Shown: positions 42,293 to 53,700 of the stretch, in pieces | How positions within the stretch are numbered: the first letter of the stretch is position 1 | Layout of the letters: each line of letters opens with the position of its first letter | Assembly: GCA_963797675.1 (NCBI GenBank) | Contig: CAWCQQ010000013.1 | Coordinates: forward strand, 124,001-188,000 | Direction: 5' to 3' | Source of the DNA: DASQPR01 sp963797675 | Lineage (GTDB): Bacteria; Actinomycetota; Actinomycetes; Mycobacteriales; Micromonosporaceae | DNA: 64,000 nucleotides | Translations under genes and position numbers: made by a program | The notes under the pieces: generated by a model | The model's database searches: none | What the model was told of the DNA's origin: nothing | Seen by the model: only the letters and a program-made list of their open reading frames with translations

Positions 42293-44897
42293 CCTATCCG
42301 ATGCCACTGCCACCGCGTCCGCCCGACGGATGCGGCTGCGATGACGGCGCGATCTGCCGGTGCGACACGTCCATGCCGGTGTGCCTGGAAGATCACGAAC
42401 CTGCCGGGGCTGGCCGCGATCGCGTACCGGGCCGGTGACTTCGCCTCGTTCCGCCGCGCGCATGCTGCATCACCCGCCCGGCGAGACCGAACTCGACGGC
42501 TGGCGGCCCACCGCCGCCACCGACCTGGCTCTGCAGGTCGTCGACTGGTGGGCGTACGTCGCCGACATCCTGACGTTCTACAACGAGCGGATCGCGAACG
42601 AGGCCTACCTGGGGACCGCGGTCCTGCCGGAGAGCGTGCAGCCGGCTGTGTCGGCCTGCTCGGCTACCGGCCGCGGCCGGGCATCGGCGCCGTCCGCGAC
42701 GCTCGCCGTGATCGCCGCCGGGCCCGGCCCGATCATCGTGCCGGCCGGGTTCGCGGTCGCGTCGAAAGCCGCGCCCGGCGTCGAGTCGCAGACGTTCGAG
42801 ACGACCGCGGCGGTGACGTTCGCGATCCCGACCAGCGATCCCGGGCCGCCGGCCGAATCCACCTCGACGCAGCCGTCGCGGTCGGACCACCGCCCGGTAG
42901 GCCGCCGGGCACCGCCGAGCGCGCCACCGCACCCCGCAGCTGATCGTCCGCGGCGGCGTGCTCGTCAAGGGCAAGCCCGCGTCGATCGCGGTCGGCGACC
43001 GGCTGCTGCTGATCCCGAAGCAGTGGACGGCACCGAGCGACCCGCCGCGGCCGTCGTACGGGTACCGGGCTCATCGCCGAGACCGACGCCCACCGGAAGC
43101 TCAACACCCGGGTGCTGCTCGACGGCACCGGCGGGATCAGCACCGGGGCCGCGGCGGCCGACTACCGGCTCGTGCCGTCCACACGCGACGAGCCACCTGA
43201 TCACAGTGCCGTCCGGCGCCGCCGTGATCACCGACGACGATGGTGACGCTCGACGGCACCGCGCGCTCGCTGAAGGCCGGCGACCCGCTGGTCATCGAGG
43301 TTCCCGGCGCCGGCACCGGGCGTCAGCACGGCACCGGGTTCGACGTCGTCGCGCTGACGCGGTACGCCGAGATGCTGTGGTACGCCAACGGCACCGCCGC
43401 TGACCCGACCACAGCCCCGGCACGCCGGCGAGTCCGATCCCGCTGCTGGTCGCGCACGCTGACCGTGGCCGCGGCCGGCGGCACCGACCTCGGCAGCCGC
43501 TACGGGACGCAGGTCAACTCGGTGGTTGTCCGATCCGGGTGGACCGACGTCGGCGTGCTGCTCGACACGCCGGTCAACTCAGGTGGTCGGCATCCCGTCG
43601 ATGGTCCGACTGTTCCGCGCCGCCGGCCGCGGCCGCCGGGAAGGCGGCACCGGCGCTGGTCGAGGACGCGAACGGGGCCGGCGCGGCGGTGACCGCGACG
43701 CCGACCGCCGGTGACAACACGGTGGCGCTGTCGACGTCCGCGGCGAACCCGGCCACCGGTGCGCTCGCGCCGCCGCTGCGGATGCTGTGGGACCTGATCA
43801 CCGTGACCCGAGGCGCGACGGTCGCGAACGAAGTCCTCGGCGTCGGCGACGCCACCATGCCCGGGCAGGACTTCACGCTGCAGCGCTCGCCCGTCACGTA
43901 CCTGGCGGACACCGCCGGCGGGCCGCGTCGCCGGGCGACGGCGGCCTCATCGGCGCCGGATCCCGATCCGGTCCCGGCTACTCCAGCACGGTCCAGCTGG
44001 TCGTCGACGGCGATCCGGTGGACGGGAGGTGCCGATGCTGTTCGGCCACGGCCCGACCGAGACGATCTTCGTGACCTACGAGGACGACGCCGGCAAGACG
44101 CACGTGATGACCGGCGACGGCGATCACCGGCGGACGGCTGCGCACCGGATCGCGAGGTGACCGGCGACTACCGCGTCGGCAGCGGCTCGGCGGTCCCACC
44201 GGCGGGCACGCTCACGAAGGTCCTGAAACCGGTGACCAACCTGCGTCGCTGCGCAACCCGGTCGCCGCCGGTCGGCGGCGCCGACCCGGACCCGGCCGAC
44301 CTGATCCGCGACTTCGCGCCGCGCTCGGTGCTGACGTTCGGCCGGGCGGTCTCCGGCGACGACTACGCCGCCGTCGCCGCGCAGGCGCCGGGGGTGACCC
44401 GGGCCGCCGCGGTGTGGGCGTGGGACACCCCGAGCAGCGGGCGATCGTGCGACGGTCTACGTCGGCGACGACGATGCCGCGGTCGCGTCGGCCCGGACGG
44501 CACTGCGGGCCGCAGGCCGACCCGAACCGGCCGTTCATCGTGCTGCCGGCGATCGGTGCCGTCGCGAAGCTGCGGCTGGTGCTGCTGCTCGACCCGGCGT
44601 ACGTCGCCGACGACGTCGTGGCCGCGGTCCGGTCGGCCCTGCTCGATCCGCCGACGGGCTGTTCGCGCCCGGGTGTGCTCGCCGTCGGCGAGGTGCTGTA
44701 CCGCAGCCGGATCGAGGAGGTCTGCGACCTGCCCGGCGTGCTCGCCGTGCACCGGCTGCTGCATGCGCTGGAAGGGCTGGCTGCCCGGCAGCGTGCCACG
44801 CGACGCCCGCGGCCCGCGGTACGTCGCCCGGCGAGGGCGGCTTCTTCGACGCGTCGTCGTCGACGTCACCTCGGCACGGAGGAGGTGGCCACGGTGA
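42289..44897 (+). CDS. Second baseplate J-type protein (Afp12/Pvc12-like), many frame breaks
   Basis: A second wedge protein of about 860-870 residues, with the reading frame changing many times. Recognisable pieces in order: VCLE-ITNLPGLAAIAYRAGD, MLHHPPGETELDGWRPTAAT, ALQVVDWWAYVADILTFYNE with RIANEAYLGTAVLPESVQ, LLGYRPRPGIGA, GVLVKGKPASIAVGDRLLLI, a J-core with LIRDFAPRSVLTFGRAVSGD followed by DYAAVAAQAPGVTRAAAVWA, and RIEEVCDLPGVLAVHRLLHA. These match Afp12-type proteins throughout, so the gene is complete in content. Most breaks are repaired by deleting one base. The end is approximate; the GTGA overlap with the next gene suggests 44897. Confidence 0.75.
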
Positions 44898-47487
44898 CTA
44901 GCCCGAACCCGCCGTCGGTCGACGGATACGAGCAGGCCGCCGCCGCACAAGCTGTGGGCGCTGCTGCCGGCCGTCTACCGCGCAGCGGACAGCCCGTGCT
45001 CGACGGCGCCGGGCCGCTGCACGAGCTGATCGACCGGGTCGCGACGCCAGGTCGGCGTGGTCCGGCGCAGCATCGACCGGCTGTGGGAGGACCAGTCGGT
45101 CGAGACCTGCGACGACTGGGTGATCCCCTACCTCGCCGAACTGCTCGACACGAACCTCGTGCCGGCATGGACGCCCGCGGCCAGCGCCTCGACGTCGCCA
45201 ACACGATCTACTACCGCCGCCGCAAGGGCACGGTCGGGCTGCTGGAACAGCTCGCCGCCGACGTCACCGGCTGGGAGTGCCGCGTCGTCGAGTTCTTCCG
45301 CGCGCTCGGGCCGCAACCGGCACGGCCTCGACCCGGCGATCGGCCGGCCCGCGGACAGCCGCCGATCCGCCGCGGCGCGGCGCCTGCAGCGCGCGGACGG
45401 ACTCACCGGGCTGCTCACCGGCACCCCGCCGGCGGCTGGGCCGACCTGCGCAGCCGCTCGGTGCGGCGAACACGAACGGCACCGCGTTCGACGAGTACCA
45501 CCACCGCGCCGACGTGCGCCGCGGCACGCGGCGCACTCGGCTGGTACGGCATCCCGAAGATCGGCGTGTTCCTGTGGCGCGACGCCGGCATCGCGCGTCG
45601 ACCGGGCCACCCCGGTGCCGGTCGGCGGCTGCCCCGGACACTACGCCTTCGACCCGACCGGCCGGCAGATCGCGCTGTTGCAGGCCGACGACCGGCCGGG
45701 CGAGCGGGCTACGGCGAGGGCTGGCGCCGCTCGCCGCAATGGCAGGTGCCGGGACCGATCACCCGCGACTCTGTACGACGCGATCCTCGCCGGCGCATCA
45801 GATCCCGGTGCCGCAGGGCGCCTACCCGGACCCGGCCGCGACGCTGTGGCCGGCGTCGTTGCGGTCACGCCCGCTCGGCTCCGGCGACCCGCTCGACGAC
45901 GGCCATGTCGGCGTCTGGCCCGAGGTCGGCCGGTTCGAGCGTGCTCGGACGGCGCCGGCCGACGTCGAGGTCGGCTACCACTACGGGCTCGTGCTCGCCG
46001 GATCGGCGCCGGACCCGTACGACCGGCGCCAGTCGGCGTCGCCGCGCCGCGCCGACCCGGCCCCGGTCGGCGTCGCGTGCCCGGCGGCATCGGCGATCGC
46101 TCTGCCCGACGCGCTCGCCGCCCTCGGCGCCACCGGCACGGTGATCGTCACCGACGGGCTGACCAGCACGACGGTCGCGCCCGGTCGGGCTCGACCGCGG
46201 TGCCGATCGCGGACAGGTGACGATCCGCGGCCGCCGACCAGCGCCGGGCCGTCGATCGGCTGCCCGCGGCGCGACGGCCCGTGGATGTTCGCCGGCGACC
46301 CGTCGGCACCGGCGACCGACCGCGCGGCTGCGGCTGGAAGGGCTGCTGCTGTCCGGCGCCGACATCGTCCTGCGCGGCCGGTTCGCCGAGGTCAGCATCT
46401 CCTGCTGCACGCTCGACCCGGGCACGAGCGGCGCACTGCGGACACCGCCGGACGATCTGGGAGCCGGCCGTCGACGGCCGCGACCTGACCCCGGCCGGCG
46501 TGTGGATCGAGGGCGAGGTCCAGCACGCTGATCCTGGACCGCGTGCATCACCGGGCCGATCCGCGTCCGCGCAACGCGGGCTGGTCGAGACGCTGTGCGT
46601 CGAGCGACTCGGTCGTCCAGGGCCTGCCGGGCGAACCGGCGGCACGCTGGCCGCCCCCGGCGGTGTACGACGCCGACGGCCTGTTCAGCGCGCTCAACCA
46701 CCAGCGCGACCCGCTCACGCGCTGGCTCGCCGGCCAGCTGATCGCGGCCGACGACGACGGCGGTGTCCGGGCACAGCCGACGGCACCACCGTCGCCGGCG
46801 GCCGACCTGGCAGCGCGTCGTCACCGACCTCAACGCGGTCATCGCCGGGCCGCTGATCTGGAGCCGGCGCGGTTCGCCGGCCGCCGATCCGCTCGACCCG
46901 GCGATCGTGGCCGCCGAGGCCGGACCGTCCGGTGCGGACGCTGCTCGCGGCTCAACCGCGCACTGCTCGCCGAGGCGTTCCCGCTCGCGCTCGCCGACGC
47001 CGCGCTCGCCGTCGACGACGGAGTGGTACGCCTGACCCGCGTGACCGTGCTCGGCCCGCGCTACGTCCACCGGCTGGAGTGCAGCGAGTCGATCCTCGAC
47101 GACGTCGTCACGGTCGAGCGACGCCCAGGACGGCTGCGTCCGGTTCTCCGCCTGGTCGACCGGCAGCTCCCTGCCGCGCAAGTACGAGTAGCGTCGAGAT
47201 CAGCCCGCCGGCGCCGATCTTCGTCAGCCGCCGGTTCGGCGAGTGGGGCTACGCCCAGCTGTCCGAGCGGCGCGGACGCGCGATCCTGACCGCCAACACG
47301 GCCGGGCCGCCGAGCATCCGCATCGGGCAGCCACGACGGCTCGGAGATGGGCGTCTTCTGCCGCGACGGCGCCGCGGTCAAGGAGCGCTCGCTGCTGATC
47401 AAGCTCCAGGAGTACCTGCCGGTGGGACTCAGCCGCCGTGCATCGTTCACCATGCCGCCGGTGGACATCCGAGGCGCGAAACCATGA
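44894..47487 (+). CDS. Tail protein I-like baseplate protein with long C-terminal beta extension, many frame breaks
   Basis: A gene of about 864 codons read in several frames. The N-terminal third is a P2-I/Afp-type tail protein: HKLWALLPAVYRAADSPVLD, RRSIDRLWEDQSVETCDDWV, IPYLAELLDTNLVP, DARGQRLDVANTIYYRRRKG, TVGLLEQLAADVTGWECRVV. Later parts include FDEYHHRADVRRG, GIPKIGVFLWRD, LRLEGLLLSGADIVLRGRFA followed by EVSISCCTLDPGTSGA, and AAVKERSLLIKLQEYLPVGL at the end. The beta-strand-rich C-terminal half resembles right-handed beta-helix or fibre sequence. I infer that it sits at the baseplate rim and may hold fibres. Start GTG with a perfect GGAGGTGG. Confidence 0.7.
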
Positions 47488-47497
47488 GAGGCAGGCC

Positions 47498-50400
47498 ATG
47501 GCCACCGACGTAGCACGGCTGTCCTTCGACCCCGGCCGGCAGTACACCGGACGTCGCGCCGCAGCAGGGCCGCGTCACCCTCGAGGCCGAGGAGAACGAG
47601 CAGCGGCATCGATCCACGACCGAGGAGCGCCGCGCCGAACTGCTCGACATCATCGGCCCGGCCGGGACCCCGGACGACGGCTACGCCGTGTCCCGCGCCG
47701 GCGGCTGCGACCTGACCATCGGCGCCGGCACGATGTACGTCGGCGGTCTGCGGGTCTCGCTCGACGCGCCGATCCTCTACAGCGCCCAGCCGGACTGGCT
47801 GGACCAGCGACGGCGATCCGGCGTATCGTGCCGGCGGCGCGACAATGAGGGCAACGAGCACGTCGTCCTGGAACTCATCGAGACGGACGTCACCGCCACC
47901 GAGGATCCCGTGCTGCGCGAGGTCGCGCTCGGCGGCCCGGACGGCTGCCGCCCGCACGCGCATCCTCCAGCGCATCCAGCCGCCTCCCGACGGAGGCGAA
48001 CAACTGCGCCGAGGCGTCCAAGCCCGACACGCGACACTGGGCGCAGGACGGGCTCGTCTTCGACCCGGCCACGATGCGGCTCGACTCGAACGCCCGGCTG
48101 CTCGTCACCTGGGACGGCCCGCTGCCGGACCCGGATCCGTGCGAGCCGTCGGCGACCGGCGGCTACCTCGGCGCCGAGAACCAGGTCGATCCGGGTCCAG
48201 GTCGCGCGCCGTCGAACGCCGAGGCCACCACGTTCGACCTCGTGTGGGCATAGGACAACGCGTCGTTCCTGTACCGCGGTCACCGCGGACGCCAGCGCGA
48301 ATCCGGTGCTGACCCTCGACCGCAGCCCGGTCGACGACTTCCACCGCCCGCGCGCCGGGCAGGCCGTCGCAGGTGCTGCGCGCCGCGGCCGAGCTGGACA
48401 GCACGGACGGCGTCGGTCGAGGGATATGTCGCGACGCTGAGCGGCGAGGTCGCGGTGCTGACCGCGCCGTACGACCCGGACACCAAGACCGTGCAGTTCC
48501 CGGCGCCGCTGCCGCGCCAGTACACCGACCCCGACGCAGACACCGCAGCTGTACCTGCGGGTGTGGGAGGAGCTGCTCACCGATGACGCCGCCGGCGACA
48601 CGATCGCGCTTGACCGGCACCGGGCTAGGTACGGTCACGCTGACGATGCCCGGACGGGATCGCTGCACCCGGGCGACTTCTGGTCGATCGGGGTCCGCCC
48701 GGCGACCCCCGACACCGTGCTGCCCGACCGGCTGCTGCGCACCCCGCAGCCGCCCGACGGGCCGCGGATGTGGGCGTGCCCGCTCGCCGTGATCGAGTGG
48801 AAAGGCGGCCAGCTGTACCCGCTCGACGACTGCCGGGTGCCGTTCCCGCCGCTGACCAACCTGCCCACGAGCACCCCGACGACCACGTCGACGGGCGGCT
48901 GCTGCACCGTCAGCGTCGAACCGAAACAAGCCGCCGAACTGCAGAAAATCATTGAGAAGGTGACCGCGGGACGGGAGATCCACGACCCGTCGACCCGGGT
49001 CACGGTCTGCCTACGTCCGGGCCGCTACTTCCTGTCCGGCCCGATCAAGCTCGGCCCCGGACAGGGCGAACTGCACCTGGAGGGCTGCGGCGAGGGCGCG
49101 GTGTTGGCGGCGAAACCGGGCAGCGAGAACAAGTTCCCCCAGGGCCTGATCGAGCTGTACCAGGCCGACGCGGTAAAGATCACCGGGATCACGTTCCTGC
49201 CGCCGTTGGCCGGCAACACCGGCGACGACCTCGCCAAGCTGTACGTGTCCGACGCGATCGATCCCACGATCGCCGCCATCGTCGCGGATCGGGCGGTGGC
49301 GATCGGCATCCGGCCGGTGTCCTGCGCGGATCTGAGCGTTGCCGACTGCGTGTTCGACTTCGGTGACCAGGCGCCGTCCGGCGCATCCGACCTGGCTGCC
49401 AACGATGCGGCGACCGGCGTCGCGATCACGCACCTGCGCGGCACCGAGTTCGCGATCGGTATCTTCACCGGCGGCATCTGTGAGCGCATGTCGGTGACGG
49501 ACTGCCTGTTCACGTACACCGACGTCGGCAAATCCGGCACCGGAACCCGGATCCGGGTCGGTGTGCTGTCCACGCCGGCGCTGCTGCGCGACCCGAAGAT
49601 CAAAGGCAAGTCGGGCAAATCCGCCACGTCCGTTCTCGACGGTGCACTCATCGACACGATCCTGCGGGCAAACACGTTCATCTCCCTGACCGTCGCGGTC
49701 GCCGTGATGGGTGCGCCCGGCGGGCTGCGCGCCACCGACAACACCGTCCGGGACTGCTACGGCGGGATCTGGCTGGCCGCGTCGGACACGCTGATGCACA
49801 TGGACCTGATCGGGGCGTACCAGGCGACCGGTATCACGGCGGACGCGATGGCGGGCATCAACGAGACGGTGTCCAGCACGTGGCTGGATCCGGCGCTGAT
49901 GTTCCTGGTGGCGCACGGCTGGACGTACCCGTTGCCGGATGCGGCGGTCGATGCGGCAGCGGCGAATCAGTCCGGCACGCCGGTCGCCGCCGCTGACTGG
50001 ACGAAGACGTTCACCGCCCGGGTTACCGGCGGTGACTACCCCCCGGCGGTGAACTCGATGGCCGCCGGCGCTGTGCCGTCGCCGCCTCTGCCAAGTCTGG
50101 CGGCGAAGGATCAGGCGGCGGTGGATCCGGCGGACAGCGGCAACGAGGTGTGGTTCGGGCGGTTCGCCGGCTCCCGGGCCGAACTCGTCGCCGACGGCGG
50201 CCCGGCCCAGCAGGCGATCCGGGACGCCGCGCTGACCGTCGAGACGATCGCCGCGGGCCTCTATGCGCCGGCTCAGCCGGTCGGCACAGTGACGATCCTG
50301 ATCCACGGCAACATCGTCGACTGTACGCAGCCGACGCAGAACTTCGCGATCGGTGACGGCAACACCGGGACCGGCGTCACCGGGCCGGCGCTGCTGGTCG

Positions 50401-50717
50401 TGAACATCAGCGCGGCAACCGGCGTCTACACGCACTCCTCGGACGTCGCCGGAGCCGGCACCGTGATCGTCGACGCCAACGAGTTCAGCGCCCAGCCGAG
50501 CGGGCCGGTCGCCGTGGTGATGCTGATGTCCACGGTTACGGTCACCGGCAATGTCATCCGGCGGCTGATCCGCGATGAGAATGACAGTCTCAGTGTGCTC
50601 GGTGTCGGCGGCGGTGCCGCGATCACCGGCAACGTCCTGTACGGGCCGGCCACGCTGCCGAGCCGGCCGTTCGTGGCGCCGCTGGACTCCTGGACGCCGT
50701 TCAACACGGTGAACTGA
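47498..50717 (+). CDS. DUF6519 protein with C-terminal parallel beta-helix, possible fibre
   Basis: About 1,073 codons. The first part carries DUF6519: MATDVARLSFDPGRQYTG, QQGRVTLEAEENEQRHRST, SRAGGCDLTIGAGTMYVGGL, with frame breaks up to about 48640. From 48561 the rest is one clean frame of over 680 residues: a central linker (TNLPTSTPTTTSTGGCCTVS), then PSTRVTVCLRPGRYFLSGPI and repeated short beta-strand turns (LHLEGCGEGAVLAAKPGSEN, LIELYQADAVKITGITFLPP, GNVIRRLIRDENDSLSVLGV, GAAITGNVLYGPATLP), the pattern of a pectate-lyase-like right-handed beta-helix. Such helices make phage tailspikes. No catalytic residues could be assigned. It is a fair candidate for the particle's receptor-binding or fibre protein. 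Confidence 0.72.
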
Positions 50718-50730
50718 GCGAGCCGGACTC

Positions 50731-53700
50731 GTGTCGGCCGCCGCCTCGCCGCCCACCGCCTCGCCGTCGCCCGACGGCGGGGCGGCCGGGCGTGCCCGGA
50801 TGGCGGCGCCGAAGCCGGCCGATGCCGACCGTCGTACCGGTCCTGCGGCGGCCGGACCGGCCGATCCGTCCGCGGCGCGGGCCGTGGTCCGGCGGATGGC
50901 ACCGCGGCTCGGGCTGGACGCCGATTCGGTGCCGCTGCGGGTGGTGGCGGCCGGCTTCGACAGCCGCCTCGGACACTCGCCGGCGGCGGCCACAGCGGAT
51001 GCGGTCCTGCTGCGGCCGTCCGCCCTCACCGACGCCGATCCGGCGATGCTCGTCCACGAACTCGCGCACATCGCCCAGCACCGCAACCGTCTGCGACCAT
51101 CGGCATCGGCGCACCGGGTGCCGGCCGGGCACGCGGTCACGCGTACCCCCGATGTCACGGCGGCGGAGGCGGAGGCCGCCGCGCTCGCCGACGCCGCACG
51201 CACCGGTGCGCCGCTCTGGGTGCCGCGGACGGCGCTGCCCGACGGCCACCTCGCCCGCCTGGACGGCGCATCCGGCGTAGCGGCGGTCGGTGATCCGTCC
51301 AGGACCCCGGAGCAGGCCGCGGCACAGCTCATCGCGGACACCGCCGAACTCAACGGCCTCGTGGCGTCGAACCATATCGCCGAGATCGCCCGGATCCGCA
51401 CCGAGATCGACGGCAGCCCGCAACTGAGCAATGCGACACTCGGCGTCATCCTCTCGCTGCTCGATACGATGCCGTTCGTGGTCGCCCGGGCGGTGCTGGG
51501 CGTCGGCGCGCTGAGCGGCGAGCAGCGGCAGAAGCTCGCGATCCTCGACGACGCGCAGAACCGCAACCATCCGCGCTCGGCGGTCGCCGTGTTCGCCGCG
51601 CTGACACCCGACGACATCCGAGCGCTCCACGACCGCCTCACCACCGGCTACGACGCGCCGTTGCACGGGGTCGACGTCACGCTGCTCGACGCGGCGTCGC
51701 TGCGCGCGCTCTACCTCGTCCTCCAGGGCCAGTCCGAGCAGGCCCTGACCCGGCTCGTCGGCGGCGACCGGCGGGAGTACTTCCGCGGCTTGCTGAACTC
51801 GCCGGCACCACAGGGCAACGAGGCGACCGATATCGGTACGGCGCTCACGATCGAGCGACGGATGGCCTACGTGCGGGCGAACAGCGTCGCAACCCCGACC
51901 GGCACCGACACCGACCTCGTCGCCCGGGTCCGCACGCTGCTCAGCCACCACAACGCCGATCAGGCGAAGCTGGCACTGACCGCGCTGAGTCCGCTGACCC
52001 GGGACGTGCTCGATGAACGCGTGAGTCCACCGAAGACCACGACACCGACCGCCACATCGAGCACCACACCGACCGGGACGCCCGCGACCGCCGCCCACCC
52101 GCCTTCGGACAACGCACCGATCCGGGCGAGTGAACGCGTCCGGGCGGTGGTGACGCAACTCGACACCGACCGTCTGATCGACGTGATCCTGGACAACCTG
52201 CCGTCCAACCTGCGATATCCGGCCGGCGACAGCCAGGACTACGGCAGTGTTCTGACTGTGCTCCTGGCCGGCCGGGCACCCGGATTCACACTGCCGCGGA
52301 TCGAATCACTGCTGTCCTACGGGATCTTCGACTGGGCCGTCACCGACGACGACGCGAGATTCGCCTACCTGCTCGTACGCAGTCTGCCGTTGCCGGTGCA
52401 GGACGAGTGGCGCCGCCGCGACGGCGCGAAGTGGTTCCACCGCCTGGAAGACAACCTGCCCGACGGCATGGTCGCCAGCGGCGAGTACACCGGCGTCGGT
52501 ACCGAATACCGGCCCGGTGGTCCGGGCGCCGTCACCGACCCGGCGATCCTGACCCTGCTCGACCGGATCCTGAACCGGTGGCGACACGACGGCGGACCCG
52601 AGACCGCGGCCGACCTCATGACGATGCTCGCGCCCGAGGACGTCGCACAGCCGGCCGCGTCCGCCACCGACACACCCGAGCAGATCACGGCCCGCAAGGA
52701 CAGCGCCGCCGCGCGGGAAACCGAGCGTCAGAACCGGATCGCGGTTATTCGACGCCTGGACACTCTCGGCACCCTCGACGACATCCTGTGGCACCTCACC
52801 GTCCCGTACCTGGTCAGCGAACCCGGCCGGCACGCGATCGACCGGCTGGCCGCGCAGCGCGACCCGGTCCGCCTCGGTGAACAGGCCACCCGGCTCTTGA
52901 GCCTGGGCGTGTTCGACTGGGTGATCTCCGCACACGAGGCATGGCTCGCATTCCTGCTCCTGAAGGCCTTGCCACCGGCGGAGCAGGCCCTGTGGGACCA
53001 CGACCATCCGGGCCTGTGGTCGTCGATGATGGGTGCGATGACGCCACAGATGCGTCAGTCCACCGCGATCTCCGCACTGACCGGCCGCGACGGCTGGCCG
53101 TCCCTCGCCGATCTGCACGAACGTCTCGCCGATGTCCGGCTGTGGGACGGCCACCACAATCCGGAGCTACGTGCGGTGATCCTGCTCGCGTACGCCTCCG
53201 ACGACCGGCGTTGGGTGTTCGAGCTGTCCCGCCGGTACGCGTCCCTGCTCCCGCAGATCGGTCCGCTGATGGTCAACAGCCTCAGCCTGTACGACCCGGC
53301 GGCCAACCGTACCGAGTACGTCGAAGAGCAGCTGGAGGTGCCCAACGCCTTCGAGAGTCTGCTCAGCGTCGTCGCCGAGGGCGGCCGGCTCGCGCTCTAC
53401 GGCGTCGGACTGCTCTTCGAGCTGCTGTGGCAGAGCCACAACCGGACCATGAACGAGACGATCAACCTGCAGACCGTCCAGTGGGCTCTGGGCGGTGACG
53501 TCTTCGGCGCCGAGATCACCGACCGGGATCACACGATCGTCGGCGGTACGACGGCCGAGGAACGTGCACTGCGCGCCAACACCAACATGCTCGAGATCTC
53601 CATGGATCCGGGGCGGGGCGCATTCCGGATGCGGCTGCCACAGCTGCGGCTGAATCGTCTGAACGTGTCGCGACCCGGTTCGTCGTACCGGACCGGCCCG

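Noticed and set aside
42380..48650. Programmed ribosomal frameshifting to explain the many frame changes
   Set aside because: There are far too many changes without slippery heptamers or downstream structures, and homologous systems are read in one frame, so sequence error is more likely.
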